Notes: a model not told the origin generated them from the sequence alone. DNA of 47,254 nucleotides from an uncultured Eubacteriales bacterium (GCA_900540235.1 UQEY01000011.1:1-47254), one strand, 5' to 3'. Counted from the stretch's first letter, positions 7,012-15,810 are shown. Numbers and translations: made by a program.

Positions 7012-8454
7012 TTAGTATGCTTTGCCCCAGAAGAGCATTTTCTTAGCAGGCTTGCCGCAGCAAACGCAAACATCGCTGAGTTGCTCCTGCTCAAACGGAA
7101 TACAGCGAGAACCGACGCCGGTAACTTCCTTAACCTTGTCTTCGCATTCTTCGTTTCCGCACCACATAGCCTTAACAAAACCGTCACCGTTTTCTTCAAG
7201 CGCCTTTGTGATTTCATCCATAGTTGTGCACTTATATGTTCTTCTCTCTCTGTTTTCAAGAGCACTGTTGTAAAGTCCGTCACGAACTTCTTTAAGCTTT
7301 TGAACGATAACTGTTTCAATCTCGTCAAGGCAAACAACTGTTTTTTCCCTGTTATGCCTTGTAACTACAACGCATTGGTTATTTTCAATATCTCTCGGAC
7401 CAATCTCAACTCTTACCGGAACGCCCTTCATTTCATATTCGGCAAATTTCCAACCCGGTGAGTTTTCACTGTCGTCAATCTTGCAACGGCAAACTTTCTT
7501 GAGCTGTTCGCAAAGCGCATTAGCTCTGTCAAGCACGCCCTCTTTATGCTGAGCAATAGGAACAACTATGACTTGAATAGGTGCAACTGCAGGCGGCAAA
7601 ACAAGACCGTTGTCGTCACCGTGGGTCATAATGATAGCTCCGATTAATCTTGTTGTCATACCCCAAGATGTTTGATGAGGGTATGCAAGTTTGTTTTCTT
7701 TATTAGAAAACTGAATGTCAAAAGCCTTTGCAAAGCCGTCACCGAAGTAGTGGCTTGTGCCTGCCTGAAGAGCTTTACCGTCGTGCATAAGCGCTTCAAT
7801 ACAATATGTACGCTCGGCACCTGCAAACTTGTCACTGTCAGTCTTCATACCCTGAACTACAGGCATAGCAAGGTCCTCTTGGCAGAATTTTGTATATACA
7901 TTTAACATTCTTTCTGTTTCTTCAATAGCTTGCTCGGCAGTTTCGTGGAGAGTGTGACCCTCTTGCCATAAAAACTCTCTTGAGCGAAGGAAAGGTCTTG
8001 TAGTCTTTTCCCATCTTACAACGGATACCCACTGATTGTAAAGCTTAGGTAAATCTCTGTAAGAATGAACGATATCACGAAAATGCTCGCAAAAAAGTGT
8101 TTCCGATGTAGGCCTTACGCAAAGCCTTTCTTCAAGCTTCTCGTTGCCGCCGTAAGTTACCCACGCACATTCAGGCGCAAAGCCCTCAACATGGTCTGCT
8201 TCCTTTTGAAGCAAACTTTCAGGGATGAACATAGGCATATTAACATTCTCGTGACCGAGTTCTTTAAACATACCGTCAAGAATTCTTTGTATATTTTCCC
8301 AAATAGCGTAGCCGTAAGGTCTGATAACCATACAACCTTTAACGCTTGTGTAGGAAACGAGTTCTGCCTTTTTGCAGACATCTGTGTACCACTTGGCGAA
8401 ATCTTCGTCCATAGAGGTGATGGAATCAACCATCTTTTTTTGGTCGTTTGCCAT
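7012..8454 (-). CDS. proS: Proline--tRNA ligase, archaeal/eukaryotic-type
   Basis: Charges tRNA-Pro with proline using ATP. The 480-residue length, the lack of a bacterial editing insertion between motifs 2 and 3, and the C-terminal Cys-rich extension identify the archaeal/eukaryote-like form found in many Firmicutes. Seen: class II motif 2 region RSREFLWQEGHT, LYNQWVSVVRWEK, a motif 3 region around SWGMTTRLIGAIIMTHGDD, and C-terminal CGNEEC and CVCCGK Cys pairs that would bind zinc. A good minus-strand promoter (plus-strand 8517-8545) gives a leader of about 50 bases. That is too short for a T-box, and none is visible. Confidence 0.96.
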   Translation of the reverse strand: MANDQKKMVDSITSMDEDFAKWYTDVCKKAELVSYTSVKGCMVIRPYGYAIWENIQRILDGMFKELGHENVNMPMFIPESLLQKEADHVEGFAPECAWVTYGGNEKLEERLCVRPTSETLFCEHFRDIVHSYRDLPKLYNQWVSVVRWEKTTRPFLRSREFLWQEGHTLHETAEQAIEETERMLNVYTKFCQEDLAMPVVQGMKTDSDKFAGAERTYCIEALMHDGKALQAGTSHYFGDGFAKAFDIQFSNKENKLAYPHQTSWGMTTRLIGAIIMTHGDDNGLVLPPAVAPIQVIVVPIAQHKEGVLDRANALCEQLKKVCRCKIDDSENSPGWKFAEYEMKGVPVRVEIGPRDIENNQCVVVTRHNREKTVVCLDEIETVIVQKLKEVRDGLYNSALENRERRTYKCTTMDEITKALEENGDGFVKAMWCGNEECEDKVKEVTGVGSRCIPFEQEQLSDVCVCCGKPAKKMLFWGKAY

Positions 8455-8516
8455 ATTTTTAACTCCTTATCGCATAATGCGTACATATAATATAGTTTTA
8501 AATTATTTGAGAATAT

Positions 8517-8545
8517 ATTATATAATAAAATGCCGAATATGTAAA
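8517..8545 (-). promoter_or_regulatory. Promoter for proS (and galE)
   Basis: On the minus strand TTTACA (8540-8545), a 17-base spacer and TATAAT (8517-8522) precede proS. Confidence 0.75.
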
Positions 8546-8801
8546 CACCATTTTTTAACAAAAAATTTAAACAGAATGTTCAATTTTGTGGCATTTTGCC
8601 GTTTATTTGTATTGTTCTTAATTTGTTCATAATTGGTTGATATATTAGCAACTGTAAGCATAACATATGTTTATGTGATGAGCACAATAAATTTGATATA
8701 GCTTTTTGCACAAATAGTTTGTACGATTTTTGTTTAATTTGTCAAACATTACAATTAGTAATTACAATCAAAACATTTTGTATAATATTGTGCAAAAAAG
8801 C

Positions 8802-8830
8802 TTGAATTTTAAAATTTGTTGTAGTATAAT
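8802..8830 (+). promoter_or_regulatory. Promoter of the ATP synthase operon
   Basis: TTGAAT (8802-8807), a 17-base spacer and TATAAT (8825-8830) lie about 20 bases before the atpB ribosome site. Confidence 0.8.
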
Positions 8831-8851
8831 CACGACAGTACAAACAAGGGG

Positions 8852-9655
8852 GTGACTGCAACGTTTGATACTATTTTAATGAGTGTAGATCTTCAAAAAG
8901 AACTTACCGACCAGCTTGAACTGAAAGAAGTGTTCAGCTTTAAGATTGGTAATTTTAAGCTTGGCTTCGATGAGGCAACAGTGGTAAGTTGGATAATTAT
9001 TGCGGTAATGACAGTTCTTGCGATTATCTTAACCCGAAATCTCAAAGTAACAGGAGAAATTTCAAAGCGTCAGGCATTGCTCGAGCTTGCTTATGAAAAA
9101 GCGCAAGACTTTTTCAAAGGCATAATGGGAGAAAAAGTAGAACAGTTTATTCCTTGGCTTATGAGCGTGGCTCTTTTCATCGGCGTTTCAAACATTATAG
9201 GTTTGTTTGGACTTAAACCGCCGACAAAGAGTATGCAGGTAACTGCGTGTCTTGCTATCATAAGTATAGTGCTTGTAGAATTTACGGCATTTAAAAACAA
9301 AGGATTTGTAGGGCGTTTGAAGGAATTTACCAAACCGATTTGGATAATTACTCCTATCAACTTAATGGAAGTTATTACCAAACCTCTTTCACTTTGTATG
9401 CGTCTTTTCGGTAATGTAATCGGTTCATTCATTATTATGGAGCTTATTAAAGCTTGTGTTCCGATTTTCTTACCTACTGTATTCAGTCTTTATTTCGATA
9501 TATTCGACGGTTTACTTCAGGCATACATTTTCGTATTCTTAACAGGTCTTTATTTACAGGAAGCTGTTGAGGAGTCGGAGGAAACAACCGACAAACAGAA
9601 AAAGAAAATTAAAAAAGCAAGTAAAAAGAACAAAAAGCAGGCTAAAGCCGCTTAA
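8852..9655 (+). CDS. atpB: ATP synthase Fo subunit a
   Basis: The stator channel subunit that passes ions to the c-ring. The reading frame is 267 residues. Seen: several hydrophobic helices, the helix carrying the essential Arg (LSLCMRLFGN), the following ELIKACVP helix, and a final helix near YIFVFLTGLYLQEA. The C-terminus has an unusual Lys-rich tail (about 25 residues, KKKIKKASKKNKKQ). The start is uncertain: the strong Shine-Dalgarno-like AAGGGGGTGA (8846-8855) overlaps the GTG at 8852, the next ATG at 8879 is over 20 bases away, and the codon at the ideal distance is ACG (8861). It is the first gene of the operon; atpI is absent. Confidence 0.93.
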   Translation: MTATFDTILMSVDLQKELTDQLELKEVFSFKIGNFKLGFDEATVVSWIIIAVMTVLAIILTRNLKVTGEISKRQALLELAYEKAQDFFKGIMGEKVEQFIPWLMSVALFIGVSNIIGLFGLKPPTKSMQVTACLAIISIVLVEFTAFKNKGFVGRLKEFTKPIWIITPINLMEVITKPLSLCMRLFGNVIGSFIIMELIKACVPIFLPTVFSLYFDIFDGLLQAYIFVFLTGLYLQEAVEESEETTDKQKKKIKKASKKNKKQAKAA

Positions 9656-9689
9656 CTATATTATTTAAAGTAAGAAGGAGATTATTATT

Positions 9690-9917
9690 ATGACAGGTTC
9701 AGTTATTGCAATCGGTGCAGGTATTGCTCTTATTTGTGCACTCGGTGCAGGTATTGGTATCGGTATCGCTACAGGTAAAGCCGTTGAGGCTATCGCTCGT
9801 CAGCCGGAAATGGCCGGTCAGATTCGTACAACTCTTATCCTTGGTGCTGCTCTTTCAGAAGCAACAGCTATTTACGGACTTGTAGCTTGTATTATGATTA
9901 TTTTCTTGGTTAAATAA
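9690..9917 (+). CDS. atpE: ATP synthase Fo subunit c
   Basis: The proteolipid that forms the rotating ring; 75 residues with two transmembrane helices and the polar loop AIARQPE. Seen: a glycine-rich first helix (GAGIGIGIATGKA, residues 19-31) and the ion-binding carboxylate Glu57 in the second helix (LSEATAIYG). Residues that ligate sodium in Na+-type rings (Gln at the position of Ile24, Ser after the Glu) are Ile24 and Ala58 here, so proton coupling is predicted. An AGAAGGAG ribosome site precedes the ATG. Confidence 0.96.
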   Translation: MTGSVIAIGAGIALICALGAGIGIGIATGKAVEAIARQPEMAGQIRTTLILGAALSEATAIYGLVACIMIIFLVK

Positions 9918-9964
9918 AACAGTTTTTAATCAAAACAGTTTGATGAGAAAGGACCATAATTATA

Positions 9965-10447
9965 ATGTTAAAATTTGACATAAACATTCTTTGGACCTTG
10001 ATAAACTTGATTATCTTTTTTGTGCTTATGAAACTGTTTTTATTTAAACCTATTAAGAAAACACTTGATAAGCGTAAAGAATTGATTGAAGGTCAGTTCA
10101 AGGCAGCTGAAGAAAAAGAAAAGAAAGCCGACGAGTTACAGGCTGAGTATCAGTCACAGCTCTCAGGCGTTGAAGACGAAAAGAAAGCAATACTTACCGA
10201 AGCAAGGAATAACGCTAAGGGCGAGTATGACAAGATTGTTGCAAGGGCAAACACCGACGCAGCAAAGATTAAAGCCGACGCTAAAAAGGCATCAGACCTT
10301 GAAAGCGAAAAGGCAAGACTTGCAGTTAAGCAGGAAATCGCAGAGCTTGCTATGCAGGCAGCTACCAAAGTTGTCGGCAAAGAAGTTTCAGACGAAACAA
10401 ACAAAATGCTCTATGACGAATTTTTAAATGAAAGCAGTGATAAATAA
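9965..10447 (+). CDS. atpF: ATP synthase Fo subunit b
   Basis: The peripheral stalk subunit, 160 residues. Seen: one N-terminal transmembrane helix (about residues 8-27, IFFVLMKLFLFKPI) followed by a long, highly charged coiled coil (about 30-145) rich in Lys, Glu and Ala. The stop codon overlaps the ATG of the next gene (TAATG at 10445-10449), so the b subunit and the delta-alpha protein are translationally coupled. Only one b-type gene is present, so a b homodimer is expected. Confidence 0.95.
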   Translation: MLKFDINILWTLINLIIFFVLMKLFLFKPIKKTLDKRKELIEGQFKAAEEKEKKADELQAEYQSQLSGVEDEKKAILTEARNNAKGEYDKIVARANTDAAKIKADAKKASDLESEKARLAVKQEIAELAMQAATKVVGKEVSDETNKMLYDEFLNESSDK

Positions 10448-12468
10448 TGATTCAAAATATTGAAAAATATCTTGACGCACTGTTTTCTGCTCACGCAAGT
10501 GTGTCAAGCTTGGAAGAAGCCTTAAATACTGTTAAATCTAACGATGAACTTAGGGATATATTCAACGATCCTAATGTTAATCTTGAGGAAAAGAAGAATG
10601 TTGCCGCAGACCTTTTTGCTCCGTCTGTTAAAGACTTTATCGGCGAGCTTGCGTCAAACGGCAAGATTGACAGTTTGAGCGAAATAGTTGAGGCATATAT
10701 TTCAGCTCTCAACAAGCAAAACAATGTTGCCGAGGCAACAATTACCTGCGTAACAGAACCTGATGACGAACAGTTAAAGGGTATCAAAGAATTTGTTTGT
10801 AAGCAGGCACATACGGATGATGCCGTAATAAAAGTTGTTAAGGATGACAGTCTTATCGGCGGTTTTATTGTAACTCTCGGCGATAAGCAGTTTGATATGA
10901 GCCTTAAAAGAAAACTTGACGGTATCAAGCAAAAAGTTATGGACTCGGCAAGAAGCAATGCTGTTAATACAGAAAATGTTCTTGCTGTTTTGCAAAAGGA
11001 TATCAGTGAATATGAACTTCACACAAACAGTGAAGAAATCGGTACCGTAATCAGAGTAGGCGACGGTATTGCTACTATTCACGGTCTTGACCACGCTATG
11101 TACGGCGAAATCGTTGTGTTTGAAAACGGCGTAAAAGGTATGGTTCAGGATATTAAAAGGCATCAAATCGGTGTTATTCTTTTCGATTCCGATTCAGGTG
11201 TTGAACAGGGTACAAAGGTTAAAAGAACGCATAAAAAAGCCGGTGTTCCCGTAGGCGAAGGCTTTATCGGCAGAATTGTAAATTCACTCGGTGAGCCTAT
11301 TGACGGTAAAGGCGAAATCAAGGCAGACGGTTATCGTCCGGTTGAGCAACCGGCTCCGTCAATCGTTGACCGTCAGAGCGTTGATACACCGCTTGCAACC
11401 GGTATTCTTTCAATCGACTCAATGTTCCCAATCGGCCGTGGTCAGCGTGAACTTATTATCGGTGACAGGCAGACGGGTAAAACTTCTATTGCTCTTGATA
11501 CTATTCTTAACCAAAAGGGTAAGGATGTTATTTGTATCTACAATGCAATAGGTCAAAAGGCATCAAGTGTTGCTAAGCTTGTTAATACACTTGAAAAAGC
11601 AGGCGCTATGGACTACACTATCGTAGTTTGCTCAACTGCAAGCGAACCTGCTTCACTTCAGTATATTTCACCGTATGCCGCAACAGCTATTGCCGAATAT
11701 TTTATGTATCAGGGTAAAGATTGCCTTATCGTATATGATGATTTGAGTAAGCACGCAGTAGCTTACCGTGCGCTTTCGCTTCTTCTTGAAAGAAGCCCGG
11801 GCCGTGAAGCTTATCCGGGTGATGTATTCTATCTTCATTCAAGACTTCTTGAGCGTTCAAGCCGTCTTACAGATGAACTCGGCGGCGGTTCAATTACTGC
11901 GCTTCCTATTATTGAAACTCAGGCAGGCGATGTATCTGCATACATTCCTACCAATGTTATTTCTATCACAGACGGTCAGATTTTCCTTGAAAGTGACTTG
12001 TTCTTCAGCGGTATGCGTCCGGCTGTTAATGTCGGTCTTTCAGTATCCCGTGTAGGCGGTGCAGCTCAAACAAAGGCTATGAAAAAAGCAGCAGGTTCAC
12101 TTAGAATTGACCTTGCTCAGTACCGTGAAATGGAAGTATTTACCCAGTTCTCGTCAGACCTTGATGAAGAAACCAAAGCAGGCCTTACTTACGGTAAGGG
12201 ACTTATGGAACTTCTTAAACAACCACTCGGTCATCCGCTTTCACTCAGCGATATGGTATTCTCACTTGTTGGTGCAACAGGCAAGAAGTTTATGGATATC
12301 CCGACTGAAAAAGTTAAGAAATTCCAAAATGCAATGCTTGAATATATGCACGAAAATCAATCTCAGCTTGTAAACACAATCGAGCAGGAAAAAGTGCTTG
12401 ATGACGGTACAAGAGAGCAGATTTTGGATACAATCGACGAATTTAAAAAGAGTTATCAAGAGGGTTAA
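10447..12468 (+). CDS. atpHA: ATP synthase delta-alpha fusion protein
   Basis: One uninterrupted 673-codon frame encodes what are normally two proteins. Residues 1 to about 168 match the delta subunit (AtpH: N-terminal helical bundle with YLDALFSAH, then the IGGFIVTLGDKQFDMSLKRKLDGI segment that normally ends delta). Residues about 175-673 match a full-length alpha subunit: the IGTVIRVGDGIA N-terminal beta domain, a Walker A-like GDRQTGKT (339-346), the VYDDLSKHAVAYR region, SVSRVGGAAQTKAM, and a C-terminal domain. There is no stop, ribosome site or frameshift-prone run at the junction; the nearest in-frame ATG (10939) lacks a Shine-Dalgarno. In a normal F1 there are three alpha and one delta, so a true fusion would give three delta domains unless it is cleaved. 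An assembly error removing a stop codon cannot be excluded from sequence alone. Confidence 0.93.
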   Translation: MIQNIEKYLDALFSAHASVSSLEEALNTVKSNDELRDIFNDPNVNLEEKKNVAADLFAPSVKDFIGELASNGKIDSLSEIVEAYISALNKQNNVAEATITCVTEPDDEQLKGIKEFVCKQAHTDDAVIKVVKDDSLIGGFIVTLGDKQFDMSLKRKLDGIKQKVMDSARSNAVNTENVLAVLQKDISEYELHTNSEEIGTVIRVGDGIATIHGLDHAMYGEIVVFENGVKGMVQDIKRHQIGVILFDSDSGVEQGTKVKRTHKKAGVPVGEGFIGRIVNSLGEPIDGKGEIKADGYRPVEQPAPSIVDRQSVDTPLATGILSIDSMFPIGRGQRELIIGDRQTGKTSIALDTILNQKGKDVICIYNAIGQKASSVAKLVNTLEKAGAMDYTIVVCSTASEPASLQYISPYAATAIAEYFMYQGKDCLIVYDDLSKHAVAYRALSLLLERSPGREAYPGDVFYLHSRLLERSSRLTDELGGGSITALPIIETQAGDVSAYIPTNVISITDGQIFLESDLFFSGMRPAVNVGLSVSRVGGAAQTKAMKKAAGSLRIDLAQYREMEVFTQFSSDLDEETKAGLTYGKGLMELLKQPLGHPLSLSDMVFSLVGATGKKFMDIPTEKVKKFQNAMLEYMHENQSQLVNTIEQEKVLDDGTREQILDTIDEFKKSYQEG

Positions 12469-12470
12469 TA

Positions 12471-13358
12471 ATGGCTAATGCTCGTGAAATTCAAGCCAGA
12501 ATGAAGTCAATTAAGGACACTATGAAAATCACAAACGCAATGTATATGATTTCGTCCTCAAAGCTTCAAAAGGCAAGAAGGGACCTTAAAAATACAGAGC
12601 CTTATTTCTACACAATTCAAGATTCTCTTGCAAAAATTCTTGAGCTTTCACCTGAAACGGGTAACATTTATTTTGACGAAAGAGCAAATGTGCCTAAAAA
12701 AGACAGAAAGCAGGGTTATATCGTAGTTACCGCCGATAAAGGTATGGCAGGTGCGTATAACCACAATGTAATCAAGATTGCCGAGAAAGAGGCTCTTTCC
12801 GATAACCAAAATATGCTTTTTGTTGTCGGTCAGGTAGGTCGTAAATATTTTGAAAAAAAGAATATTCCAATCGATATAGATTTCAAATACACTGCTCAAA
12901 ACCCTAATGTTAACAGAGCGAGAGTTATCAGTGATAAGGTAGTTGAGCTTTTTAGGGAAAAGAAGCTTGATGAAGTTTATGTCGTTTATACACGAATGGT
13001 TAATTCTGTTACTTTTGATGCTGAAATTAAGCAACTTTTACCTTTAAAAAAGGTTGAGTTTGAAACAAATGATGAGCATAACGCTTATGAAACGGCTTCG
13101 TTTGAGCCAAACATAAATGCCGTGTTTGACCATATTGTGCCAAACTATATTTCAGGTTTCGTATACGGTGCGCTCGTTGAATCTTATTGTTCTGAGCATA
13201 ACGCCCGTATGATGGCTATGCAAACTGCAACCGATGCGGCAAAAGATATGCTCAAAAGCTTAGGTATAGAATATAACCGTGCAAGGCAGGCTGCAATCAC
13301 TCAGGAAATTACTGAGGTTATCGCAGGTGCCAAAGCACAAAAAATGAAAGAAGATTAG
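12471..13358 (+). CDS. atpG: ATP synthase F1 subunit gamma
   Basis: The central rotor shaft, 295 residues, of normal length. Seen: the N-terminal coiled helix (MANAREIQARMKSIKDT...ITNAMYMISSSKL), the Rossmann-like middle domain (VVTADKGMAGAYN), and the C-terminal helix (NRARQAAITQEITEVIAGA). It starts two bases after the fusion gene's stop, with a GAGGG ribosome site inside that gene's end, and is followed after 13 bases by atpD. Confidence 0.96.
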   Translation: MANAREIQARMKSIKDTMKITNAMYMISSSKLQKARRDLKNTEPYFYTIQDSLAKILELSPETGNIYFDERANVPKKDRKQGYIVVTADKGMAGAYNHNVIKIAEKEALSDNQNMLFVVGQVGRKYFEKKNIPIDIDFKYTAQNPNVNRARVISDKVVELFREKKLDEVYVVYTRMVNSVTFDAEIKQLLPLKKVEFETNDEHNAYETASFEPNINAVFDHIVPNYISGFVYGALVESYCSEHNARMMAMQTATDAAKDMLKSLGIEYNRARQAAITQEITEVIAGAKAQKMKED

Positions 13359-13371
13359 GAGGTGTCCTTGT

Positions 13372-14760
13372 ATGAAAAACGGTAAAATTGTTCAGGTTAT
13401 GGGACCTGTAATCGATGTTGAGTTTGAAGATGAATTGCCAAAAATTAAGGACGCTCTTGAAGTAGAATTAGACGGTAAAAAACTTGTTATGGAGGTTAGC
13501 CAGCATATCGGCGGCAACTGTGTTCGTTGCATTATGCTTGCGGCAAGTGAAGGTCTTTGCAAGGATATGGAAGTTGTTAACACAGGTGACGCTATCAAAG
13601 TTCCTGTAGGTGACAAAACCCTTGGCAGACTTTTCAATGTTGTAGGTGAAACAATCGACGGACTTGACAACCTTGACAACGAGGAACACTGGGCTATTCA
13701 CCGTAAGCCGCCTACATTTGAAGAACAAAGTGCAAATGTAGAAATTTTGGAAACAGGTATCAAGGTTATCGACCTTTTAACTCCTTATCCAAAGGGCGGT
13801 AAAATCGGTTTGTTCGGCGGTGCCGGTGTTGGTAAAACCGTACTTATTCAGGAGCTTATTACTAATGTTGCCACTCAGCACGGCGGTTACTCAATCTTCA
13901 CCGGTGTCGGTGAAAGAAGCCGTGAGGGTAACGATTTATGGAAAGAAATGGGCGAAAGCGGTGTTCTTAACAAGACTGCACTTGTTTTCGGTCAGATGAA
14001 TGAACCGCCGGGAGCTCGTATGCGTGTTGCCGAAACAGGACTTACAATGGCAGAATACTTTAGAGATGTTGAGCATCAGGATGTGCTTCTCTTTATTGAT
14101 AATATCTTCCGTTTTGTTCAGGCAGGTTCTGAGGTTTCGTCACTTCTCGGCAGAATGCCTTCAGCCGTTGGTTACCAGCCAACCCTTGCAACCGATGTCG
14201 GTGAACTTCAGGAGCGTATTGCTTCTACTAAAAACGGTTCTATCACATCTGTTCAGGCTGTTTATGTTCCTGCCGATGACCTTACCGACCCTGCTCCAGC
14301 AACAACATTCGCTCACCTTGACGCAACAACCGTTCTTTCAAGAAAGATTGTTGAAAAAGGTATTTATCCTGCAGTTGACCCGCTTGAGTCTAACTCTCGT
14401 ATCCTTGAGCCGGATGTAGTTGGCGAAGAACATTATCAGGTTGCCCGTAAGGTTCAGGAATATCTTCAAAAGTATAAGGAACTTCAGGATATTATCGCTA
14501 TCCTCGGTATGGAAGAACTTTCCGATGAGGATAAAACAACTGTTTACCGTGCAAGAAAGATTGAAAAGTTCTTGTCACAGCCTTTCCATGTTGCTGAAGC
14601 ATTTACAGGTCAGCCGGGTAAATATGTTGCTGTTAAGGATGCAGTTAAAGGCTTCAAGGCTATCATCGACGGTGAGGTTGATGATGTTCCTGAGCAGGCA
14701 TTCTTTAATACAGGTACTATTGAAGATGTTTTGGAAAATGCAAAAAAGCTTGAAAAATAA
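13372..14760 (+). CDS. atpD: ATP synthase F1 subunit beta
   Basis: The catalytic ATP-synthesising subunit, 462 residues. Seen: N-terminal GKIVQVMGPVIDVEF, Walker A GGAGVGKTV, the catalytic-Glu region GVGERSREGNDLW, Walker B LLFIDNIFRF, the SALGRMPSAVGYQPTLA-like segment, and the DELSEED-type loop (here GMEELSDEDK). All expected catalytic residues are present. AGGAGGTG lies just before the ATG. Confidence 0.97.
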   Translation: MKNGKIVQVMGPVIDVEFEDELPKIKDALEVELDGKKLVMEVSQHIGGNCVRCIMLAASEGLCKDMEVVNTGDAIKVPVGDKTLGRLFNVVGETIDGLDNLDNEEHWAIHRKPPTFEEQSANVEILETGIKVIDLLTPYPKGGKIGLFGGAGVGKTVLIQELITNVATQHGGYSIFTGVGERSREGNDLWKEMGESGVLNKTALVFGQMNEPPGARMRVAETGLTMAEYFRDVEHQDVLLFIDNIFRFVQAGSEVSSLLGRMPSAVGYQPTLATDVGELQERIASTKNGSITSVQAVYVPADDLTDPAPATTFAHLDATTVLSRKIVEKGIYPAVDPLESNSRILEPDVVGEEHYQVARKVQEYLQKYKELQDIIAILGMEELSDEDKTTVYRARKIEKFLSQPFHVAEAFTGQPGKYVAVKDAVKGFKAIIDGEVDDVPEQAFFNTGTIEDVLENAKKLEK

Positions 14761-14769
14761 GGTGATTTT

Positions 14770-15183
14770 ATGAATACTTTTCAACTTAAAATAATTGCAT
14801 CTAACAAAGTCTTTTATGACGGTCAGGCTCAAAGCCTTACAATTCCGAGGCTTCACAGCGGCAGCGAGGCTTTCCTTGCTCACCACGAAAATTGCGTTTA
14901 TCCTATCGATTTCGGTGAAATGAAAATTGTTACAGCCGATGATAAAACCATAAACGCATTTGTCGGCAGCGGCTTTCTTGAATTTCTTAATAACGAAGCA
15001 ATGCTTGTATGCATTTCGGCAGAGCTTCCCGAGGAAATCAATGAGCGCCGTGCTAATGAGGCTAAGCAGAGAGCGGAAGAGGAACTTCGCCAGAAACATT
15101 CTATTATGGAATATTATCATTCTCAGGCAAACCTTTCCCGTGCTATGGAAAGACTTAAAGTCAAAAACAGACATTCAATATAA
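14770..15183 (+). CDS. atpC: ATP synthase F1 subunit epsilon
   Basis: The regulatory rotor subunit, 137 residues. Seen: the N-terminal beta-sandwich (FQLKIIASNKVFYDG ... FVGSGFLEFLNNEAMLV) and a C-terminal helical hairpin (EEINERRANEAKQRAEEEL). One oddity is that the usual LPG.hGexgil motif is replaced by IPRLHSGSEAFLAHH, a divergent loop. It is the last gene of the operon and is followed by a GC-rich hairpin. Confidence 0.93.
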   Translation: MNTFQLKIIASNKVFYDGQAQSLTIPRLHSGSEAFLAHHENCVYPIDFGEMKIVTADDKTINAFVGSGFLEFLNNEAMLVCISAELPEEINERRANEAKQRAEEELRQKHSIMEYYHSQANLSRAMERLKVKNRHSI

Positions 15184-15187
15184 ACTC

Positions 15188-15215
15188 AAGGCGGCTTTCA
15201 AGCCGCCTTTAATTA
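15188..15215 (+). terminator. Hairpin after the atp operon
   Basis: AAGGCGGCTT (15188-15197) pairs with AAGCCGCCTT (15200-15209) around two bases, followed by a weak T-rich run. This is a likely operon terminator. Confidence 0.7.
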
Positions 15216-15297
15216 ATAACATAAATTTTTACTCGGCTTTATTTATGCTTTACATTACTTATGTAAAGGTATAAACTATGAGTTAGAGGTGATATGT

Positions 15298-15711
15298 ATG
15301 TGGTGGTTATTCGCACTGCTTTCAGCAGTTTTTGCGGCGCTTACTTCTATTCTTGCAAAAATCGGAATAGAAGATGTTGACTCGACTTTGGCAACGGCAA
15401 TAAGAACTGTGGCTGTTGTCGGTATGTCGTGGCTTATGGTATTTATTACAAATACGCAGTCAGGCATAACAAGTATCAGCAAAAAAAGTTGGATATTCCT
15501 TATCCTTTCGGGACTTGCTACCGGTGCGTCGTGGCTTTGCTATTATAAGGCAATTCAAATGGGTGATGTTTCAAAGGTAGTGCCTATTGATAAACTCAGC
15601 GTAGTTTTCACTTTGATTCTTGCATTTGTTTTCCTGCACGAAGAATTTAATGTTAAATCTCTTGTGGGTTCAATTCTTATCACTGCAGGAACGCTCTTTA
15701 TGGTATTGTAA
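15298..15711 (+). CDS. Small EamA/DMT-family membrane transporter
   Basis: A 137-residue, half-size drug/metabolite-type permease with about five hydrophobic helices. Seen: the EamA repeat pattern SAVFAALTSILAKIGIEDVDSTLATAIRT near the start, LSGLATGASWLCYYKAI in the middle, and PIDKLSVVFTLILAFVFLHEE ... GSILITAGTLFMVL at the end. That is one EamA unit, so it probably works as a dimer. The ATG at 15298 is chosen because AGAGGTGAT (15285-15293) precedes it; the frame-extending GTG at 15289 lies within that ribosome site. The substrate cannot be read from sequence. Confidence 0.85.
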   Translation: MWWLFALLSAVFAALTSILAKIGIEDVDSTLATAIRTVAVVGMSWLMVFITNTQSGITSISKKSWIFLILSGLATGASWLCYYKAIQMGDVSKVVPIDKLSVVFTLILAFVFLHEEFNVKSLVGSILITAGTLFMVL

Positions 15712-15729
15712 TTCTTAAACTCATAAATA

Positions 15730-15770
15730 AAAGACAAGACAAATTTCGGTTTGTCCTGTCTTTTTTTCTT
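15730..15770 (+). terminator. Rho-independent terminator after the EamA gene
   Basis: AAGACAAGACAAA and TTTGTCCTGTCTT form a stem with one mismatch around TTTCGG, followed by a run of seven or more T. Confidence 0.85.
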
Positions 15771-15781
15771 TTAAACATTTG

Positions 15782-15810
15782 TTGATTATTTGCCAAATAT
15801 ATGATATAGT
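15782..15810 (+). promoter_or_regulatory. Promoter of the REC/HD-GYP/GGDEL gene
   Basis: TTGATT (15782-15787), a 17-base spacer and TATAGT (15805-15810). Confidence 0.65.

Larger units (their letters stand above)
8455..8851. other. AT-rich divergent intergenic region proS / atpB
   Basis: About 400 bases without a gene. It holds the proS promoter (minus strand, 8517-8545) and the ATP synthase promoter (plus strand, 8802-8830). Between them is AT-rich DNA with a short palindrome-like ATTACAATTAGTAAT (about 8749-8763) and no recognisable RNA element. No atpI-like frame is visible. Confidence 0.6.

Noticed and set aside
8455..8522. T-box leader before proS
   Set aside because: The leader from the predicted promoter is only about 50 bases and has no T-box consensus or specifier stem.
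14575..15174. 199-codon minus-strand frame opposite atpD/atpC
   Set aside because: Antisense to two clear ATP synthase genes; no start signal or recognisable domain.
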